NCBI RefSeq assembly: GCF_000738675.1
Contig: NZ_JPUX01000001.1
Location: 3,844,001 to 3,908,000 of the forward strand
DNA length: 64,000 nucleotides
Source of the DNA: Serratia nematodiphila DZ0503SBS1
GTDB taxonomy: Bacteria; Pseudomonadota; Gammaproteobacteria; Enterobacterales; Enterobacteriaceae
Direction: 5' to 3'
The notes below the pieces were generated by a model. It did not search any database. It saw only the letters and a list, made by a program, of their open reading frames with translations, and was not told the origin of the DNA. Each line of letters begins with the position of its first letter. The stretch's first letter is position 1. Position numbers and translations under genes: made by a program. Of this stretch, positions 60,114 to 64,000 are shown in pieces.

Positions 60114-60821
60114 TCAGTCGCCGCTCCTCAAAGGGCTGCGGCCCTGTCGTAGACATGCTAAATAGGCGTCGTCATCCGGATACCAGCCAACAATGCGTTG
60201 GCCGTCGTTATCCACCCCCTCGAAGTCCTTCAGTAAGCCAGGGGCGAACATGCGCTTGATCAGATCTTCGGCCTGAGCGCTGTCGATGCGGCAATCGCAG
60301 CGCGTGTTTCCGTCAACCTGAACGAAGTTCTGCAACGAAGCGAGACACCGCGCATCGAGATCGCCATGGACATGGATAAACTCCCCCGTCTCTACCAGGG
60401 TGAGCGCGGTCAGATCTCCCCCCACCACGAACGCACCGTCGTTTCCTGAGCTGCAATAGGCATGGCGTATGCGGACATCATCACGCACGACCAGTCCGCC
60501 CCAGCAAATCAGCGTATCCGCCTGCAGCCGCCCCAGCACGACAATGCCGCCGTCCTCGCGCTGCGGCGATACCGCCAGGCATCCTTCCACGATCATATCG
60601 CCGTCCACGATCAGGTAATCGTAATCGTGGCTGTCGTGCTCGTCGGGGAAAAATGCCGGGAGGTGAAGATCGCCTGAATGCCAGCGAATAGCTGGCCGTT
60701 CAGCATCGTCATCATGCCGGTTGAACAGTTCCGCAACCGCATCGGCGATACCGCCTGTCAATTCCGCCAGGCGCGCCGGTAGCTCATCACCGTTGAGCAA
60801 GGGAAGGTGGTTGATTTTCAT
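60114..60821 (-). CDS. Orphan beta-rich acidic protein, function unknown
   Basis: A 235-residue soluble acidic protein I cannot assign. The middle (residues about 65-175) consists of short repeating strands (YLIVDGDMIVEGCLAV, GIVVLGRLQADTLICWGGLVVRD, GAFVVGGDLTALTLVETGEFIHVHGDLDARCL), suggesting a beta-solenoid like bactofilins or some toxin-immunity proteins. It contains several Cys and His residues (IRHAYCSSGN, TRCDCRID). It has no signal peptide. It lies between yebQ and htpX, where E. coli has no such gene, so it is probably an accessory insertion. A cytoplasmic immunity or scaffold role is a guess. Confidence 0.65.
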   Translation of the reverse strand: MKINHLPLLNGDELPARLAELTGGIADAVAELFNRHDDDAERPAIRWHSGDLHLPAFFPDEHDSHDYDYLIVDGDMIVEGCLAVSPQREDGGIVVLGRLQADTLICWGGLVVRDDVRIRHAYCSSGNDGAFVVGGDLTALTLVETGEFIHVHGDLDARCLASLQNFVQVDGNTRCDCRIDSAQAEDLIKRMFAPGLLKDFEGVDNDGQRIVGWYPDDDAYLACLRQGRSPLRSGD

Positions 60822-61060
60822 AGGGCCTCAGGGACAAATGTCATTGCGCCAAAGCATATAACATGCGCTTCCAAAGCCAAACAGCCGGTCGTCACTCAGC
60901 CAGGATGCGGCTTACCCTCTTTCATGGTCGTCTCGCTCCGCGGCGGTAAACGCACAGAGAGGCCGACAGGCGTTATTCGAAGGCGGGCTTTATGGACTCG
61001 GGGGGTTCTTGCACCGCGTTAACCCCCGTCGACGCTGAAAAAGCGGTTCAGGCATGCCAT

Positions 61061-61088
61061 AAAAAAACCCCGGCAAGCCGGGGTTTTT
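61061..61088. terminator. htpX terminator (bidirectional form)
   Basis: AAAACCCCGGC-AA-GCCGGGGTTTT is an 11-bp stem with A and T runs on both sides, 17 bp after the htpX stop. Confidence 0.92.
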
Positions 61089-61104
61089 CATTTCATTCAG
61101 CCGA

Positions 61105-61989
61105 TTACTTCAGGTACTGGCCGGTACGCAGCGCTTCGATACGCTTGTCGAGCGGCGGGTGCGACATGAACAGCTCGCTGAACGACTTGGATTTACCATT
61201 AATGCAGAACGCCATCATGCTGCCCGCTTCCTGCGGTTCATAGCTGGTTTTCAGACGCTGCAAGGCGGCGATCATCTTCTCGCGGCCCACCAGTTTGGCG
61301 GAGCCGGCGTCGGCATAGAACTCGCGGTGACGCGAGAACCACATGGTGATGATGCTCGCCAGGATGCCGAACACCAGTTCCAGCACCATCGACACGGCGA
61401 AGTAAATCATCGGGTTGCCGTTGCCTTCCCCTTCACCATCACCGTCGCGGTTGCCGAGGAAACCGGCAGCGACCTGCGCGATCAGGCGTGAAATGAAGAT
61501 GACGAAGGTGTTCACGATGCCCTGAATCAGGGTCATGGTCACCATATCGCCGTTGGCGACGTGGCTGATTTCGTGCGCGATGACCGCTTCCGCTTCGTCA
61601 CGGCTCATGCTCTGCAGCAAACCGGTGCTGACGGCGACCAGCGAGGCGTCGCGGCGGGCGCCGGTGGCGAAGGCGTTGATGTCCGGCGCGTGGTAGATAG
61701 CGACCTGCGGCATGGCGATGCCCGCCTGCTGCGACTGACGGCGTACCGTTTCCAGCAGCCAGTTTTCGGTTTCGTTACGCGGTTGTTCAATCACTTCCCC
61801 GCCGACGGAGCGCAGCGCCATCCACTTGGACATCAGCAACGACACGAAAGCGCCGCCGAAGCCGAACAGACCGGCCATGATCATCAGGCCCTGAACGCTA
61901 CTGGATTGGATTCCTGTCAGGCTGAGCACCAGCCCGAAAACCAACATCACCGCCAGGTTGGTGAGCAGGAACAGAGCTATACGCATCAT
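61105..61989 (-). CDS. htpX: Membrane zinc metalloprotease HtpX
   Basis: A 294-residue M48 family inner-membrane protease that degrades misfolded membrane proteins with FtsH. Zinc ligands are H139 and H143 in the HEISH motif ([14 protein letters not shown]), with the third Glu in [14 protein letters not shown]. Two N-terminal helices (about 4-24, 34-54) and two further helices (about 155-178, 195-218) anchor it. In E. coli it is under Cpx control; I did not see a clear CpxR box upstream. Confidence 0.95.
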   Translation of the reverse strand: MMRIALFLLTNLAVMLVFGLVLSLTGIQSSSVQGLMIMAGLFGFGGAFVSLLMSKWMALRSVGGEVIEQPRNETENWLLETVRRQSQQAGIAMPQVAIYHAPDINAFATGARRDASLVAVSTGLLQSMSRDEAEAVIAHEISHVANGDMVTMTLIQGIVNTFVIFISRLIAQVAAGFLGNRDGDGEGEGNGNPMIYFAVSMVLELVFGILASIITMWFSRHREFYADAGSAKLVGREKMIAALQRLKTSYEPQEAGSMMAFCINGKSKSFSELFMSHPPLDKRIEALRTGQYLK

Positions 61990-62306
61990 AAAATGTTTAC
62001 TTCCTCATAAATGTTAACAAAACGCTGTCCAAGATACCCTAGATCGTATGGGCATTCGTCACAGTTTCAAGAGTCGCGCGCCATTAACCTACTAAAAATA
62101 CGAAACTTTACAAAAACGACGCGCGACCGGGATTTGGCAAATTGTAAACGATTGTTGCGCAAGGCGGAGGGATTTTGCAGAAAAATTTCTTTGCCCGCAC
62201 GCCATGACAACGAGAAACGTTATCCTCACGCTTTATAGGCCAATATCCGCTCGGCGCGCTTCATCATGCCCCGCCTGATCCAGCGGCGACGAAAGTTTGA
62301 ATCTCG
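61990..62306. other. Divergent intergenic region between htpX and the metal-uptake genes
   Basis: About 320 bp carrying the htpX promoter. GTCGCGCG (62073-62080) and CGCGCGAC (62120-62127) form a perfect 8-bp inverted repeat 39 bp apart. No open frame with a ribosome site was found. Confidence 0.4.
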
Positions 62307-62342
62307 CGATTAATTGTTACATTATAACACCACAATTAATCG
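62307..62342. promoter_or_regulatory. Inverted repeat with nested Zur-like palindrome before the metal-binding protein gene
   Basis: CGATTAATTGT and ACAATTAATCG are perfect 11-bp arms around 14 bp. Nested in it, TGTTACATTATAACA (62315-62329) matches the enterobacterial Zur core TGTTATAATATAACA at 13 of 15 positions. The ribosome site AAGGG is only 3 bp beyond the second arm, so the arms could also form an mRNA hairpin near the start. Confidence 0.55.
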
Positions 62343-62358
62343 TAAAGGGATGTCAATC

Positions 62359-63450
62359 ATGTTATCGCGTATCGTCTGGATGCTGGCGACGTGGCTGCTT
62401 TTCTGCCAGGTCGCGCACGCGGAAATTCACCTCACCGACGTTGAAGGACGCCAGGTTACCCTGGCCGCCCCCGCACAGCGCGCCTATATCGGCTTTTACT
62501 ACGAAGATTTTCTGGCGGTGAACGGCCCGGAGAGTTATCAACAGGTCGTCGCCTTCTCCAAAAGCGACTGGGCGTTGCGTGCCAGCCAATGGGCGCGCTA
62601 TCAGGCGGCGCTGCCACGGCTCGCTCAGCTGGTCGATGTCGGTTCGCTCTATAACCAGAGCTTCGATTTTGAACGCCTGCTGACCACGCGGCCAGATCTG
62701 CTGATCCTGGCGAAGTGGCAGCTCGACGGCTTCGCCAACTTCCTGCCGGTGCTGCAACGGCTCAACATTCCTTACATCGTCGTCGACTTCAATCAGGGCG
62801 TTGAAGTCAAGCTCGCCAGCATCCGGTTGATGGGCCAGGCGATGGGCCACGCCGAGCGAGCGGAACGGCTGGCCGACGAATATCGCCAAAGCCTCGAGGA
62901 TACCCGGCGGCGCATCCGCCAGGCGCAGCTGCCGCCGCCGGTCACCTACATTGAGCTGGGGGACAAGGGCCCCGGCGAGTACGGCAGCAGCTATGGCGCA
63001 TCGATCTGGGGGCCGCTGCTGCAGCTGGCCGGCGCCGACAATATCGCCGCCGGCGTCGTCGGCAGCCCTTCCCCCTTGCGCGCCGACTATGTCCTGACCC
63101 AACGGCCCGAGGTGATTTTTCTCGCCGGTGGCGACTGGGAAAACATGCCGAACGCCGTGCCGATGGGCTACGGCACGCAGGCAGCCCCCCTACAGACGCG
63201 CCTGACGCAATACGCCCGGCGGGCGGGATGGCCGCAGCTGCCGGCGGTAAAAAATCAGCGTCTTTATGCGCTTTACCATGGCGGCGCGCGCACGATATAC
63301 GACTTTATTTTTGTCCAGTATCTGGCGAAAGCGCTCTATCCCGCCGCGTTTGCCGATGTTGATCCCGCGCGCAATCTGGCGCAGTTCTACCATCAATATT
63401 TGCCGATAGAGGCGGACGGCGTCTTCTTGCAACGCTGGCAAGGAGAATAA
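62359..63450 (+). CDS. Periplasmic metal/siderophore-binding protein of a FecB-type ABC transporter
   Basis: A 363-residue helical-backbone binding protein with a signal peptide (MLSRIVWMLATWLLFCQVAHA, about 21 residues). The mature part starts EIHLTDVEGRQVTLAAPAQRAYIGFYYEDFLAVNG. It has RPDLLILAKWQLDGFANFLPVLQRLNIPYIVVDFNQG in the linker-helix region and QRLYALYHGGARTIYDFIFVQYLAKALYPAAFADVDPARN at the end, sharing layout with the lone protein at 31913. Ligand is unknown: iron-siderophore, or zinc or a metallophore in view of the Zur-like site upstream. I chose the ATG at 62359 because AAGGG lies about 9 bp upstream; two upstream ATGs lie too close to or before that site. A permease gene follows. 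Confidence 0.82.
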   Translation: MLSRIVWMLATWLLFCQVAHAEIHLTDVEGRQVTLAAPAQRAYIGFYYEDFLAVNGPESYQQVVAFSKSDWALRASQWARYQAALPRLAQLVDVGSLYNQSFDFERLLTTRPDLLILAKWQLDGFANFLPVLQRLNIPYIVVDFNQGVEVKLASIRLMGQAMGHAERAERLADEYRQSLEDTRRRIRQAQLPPPVTYIELGDKGPGEYGSSYGASIWGPLLQLAGADNIAAGVVGSPSPLRADYVLTQRPEVIFLAGGDWENMPNAVPMGYGTQAAPLQTRLTQYARRAGWPQLPAVKNQRLYALYHGGARTIYDFIFVQYLAKALYPAAFADVDPARNLAQFYHQYLPIEADGVFLQRWQGE

Positions 63451-63452
63451 CC

Positions 63453-64000
63453 GTGGCCCACACAGGACGTGCGTTTTTGCGACGGCGCAGGCTGCGCCGC
63501 GGGCTATTGACGCTGGCGCTGCTCGGCGCGCTGCTGGCGGCGACCGCCATCGACCTCACCGTCAGCGCCGCGCAACTTGGCCTCACGGATATCGTGCGGA
63601 TGCTTTGGCCTGGCTCTGCGCCTGGCAACGAGCTGCATCAGGTGGTTTTCTGGTCGATTCGCTTGCCGATGACGCTCACCGCCCTGGTGGTCGGCGCCAG
63701 CCTGGCGCTGGCGGGCCTGCTGATGCAGACCGTGCTGGCCAATCCCCTCGCCAGCCCCTATACGCTGGGGATCTCTGCCGCGGCGGGGTTCGGCGCGGCG
63801 CTGGCGATCCTCACCGGCTTCAGCCTGGGCGGCGCGTTGGCGCTGGGCACGCCGCTGCTGGCTTCGCTGATGGCGTTGCTCGCCTGCGTGCCTGTCTATC
63901 TGCTGGGACAACGCCGCGGCATGACGCCGCAAATATTGGTGTTGAGCGGCATCGTGGTGCTGTTTTTCTTTCAGTCGCTGCAATCGCTGCTGCTGTTTCT
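63453..64000 (+). CDS. FecCD-family permease, 3'-truncated by window edge
   Basis: The first 182 codons of a FecCD-type permease, open to the window end. The GTG start at 63453 has AAGGAG about 7 bp upstream, 2 bp after the previous stop. A helix at about 20-37 is followed by the family segment IRLPMTLTALVVGASLALAGLLMQTVLANPLASPYTLGISAAAGFGAAL (about 71-120), and further helices follow. Together with the binding protein it forms a BtuCD-type importer; an ATPase gene is expected beyond the window. Confidence 0.85.
   Translation, partial: MAHTGRAFLRRRRLRRGLLTLALLGALLAATAIDLTVSAAQLGLTDIVRMLWPGSAPGNELHQVVFWSIRLPMTLTALVVGASLALAGLLMQTVLANPLASPYTLGISAAAGFGAALAILTGFSLGGALALGTPLLASLMALLACVPVYLLGQRRGMTPQILVLSGIVVLFFFQSLQSLLLF

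Overview
The window reads as a chromosomal segment of a Serratia-type enterobacterium, most like the S. marcescens group. The evidence is a high-GC coding background, a hemPRSTUV haem-uptake operon, and long stretches of the conserved enterobacterial order selO-ydiV ... nlpC ... btuDEC ... ihfA-pheT-pheS-pheM-rplT-rpmI-infC-thrS, later yniA-yniB-yniC-ydjM-tcyP, and kdgR-yebQ-htpX. All identifications come from reading the proteins and comparing them with remembered family members; no search was run.

Layout. 1-413 is the 3' part of a glutathione peroxidase. 522-6617 is a Fur-type haem-uptake operon on the plus strand (hemP, hemR, hemS, hemT, hemU, hemV). 6651-21464 lies on the minus strand: selO, a ydiV-like EAL protein, lplA, nlpC, the whole arnBCADTEF lipid A modification operon and btuC-btuE-btuD. 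Compared with the E. coli order, lplA sits between ydiV and nlpC, and arn sits between nlpC and btuD. 21643-22422 holds a DUF2502-like secreted protein and a 43-residue lipoprotein. 22612-29901 is the ihfA/pheST/rplT/rpmI/infC/thrS block, with the pheM attenuation leader and an AUU-initiated infC.

30120-43654 is an accessory stretch: a membrane protein, marC, a lone Fur-type metal/siderophore-binding protein, an HAAAP amino acid transporter, a three-subunit gluconate-type dehydrogenase, the lytic transglycosylase emtA, an orphan GhoS-like protein, and a Fur-boxed sitABCD/yfeABCD manganese/iron transporter. 43891-50097 returns to backbone order (yniA, yniB, a membrane/papain-fold-like fusion, hxpB/yniC, LexA-boxed ydjM, tcyP), followed by an IS200-type element. 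50784-57572 is a complete 2-aminoethylphosphonate module (phnW, phnX, GntR regulator phnR, ABC transporter phnSTUV) with a shared operator-like palindrome in front of both arms. 57618-61989 holds kdgR, yebQ, an orphan beta-rich protein and htpX. The window ends inside another FecB/FecCD-type metal or siderophore transporter whose promoter carries a Zur-like palindrome.

Together the window is rich in metal and cofactor uptake (haem, Mn/Fe, B12 and two further binding proteins), envelope remodelling and phosphonate use. No tRNA, rRNA, CRISPR array or prophage was seen. The most unusual items are the Zur-like element at 62315-62329, the orphan GhoS-like gene, the HdeD-like/papain-like fusion, and a YdiV homologue that keeps every EAL catalytic position.
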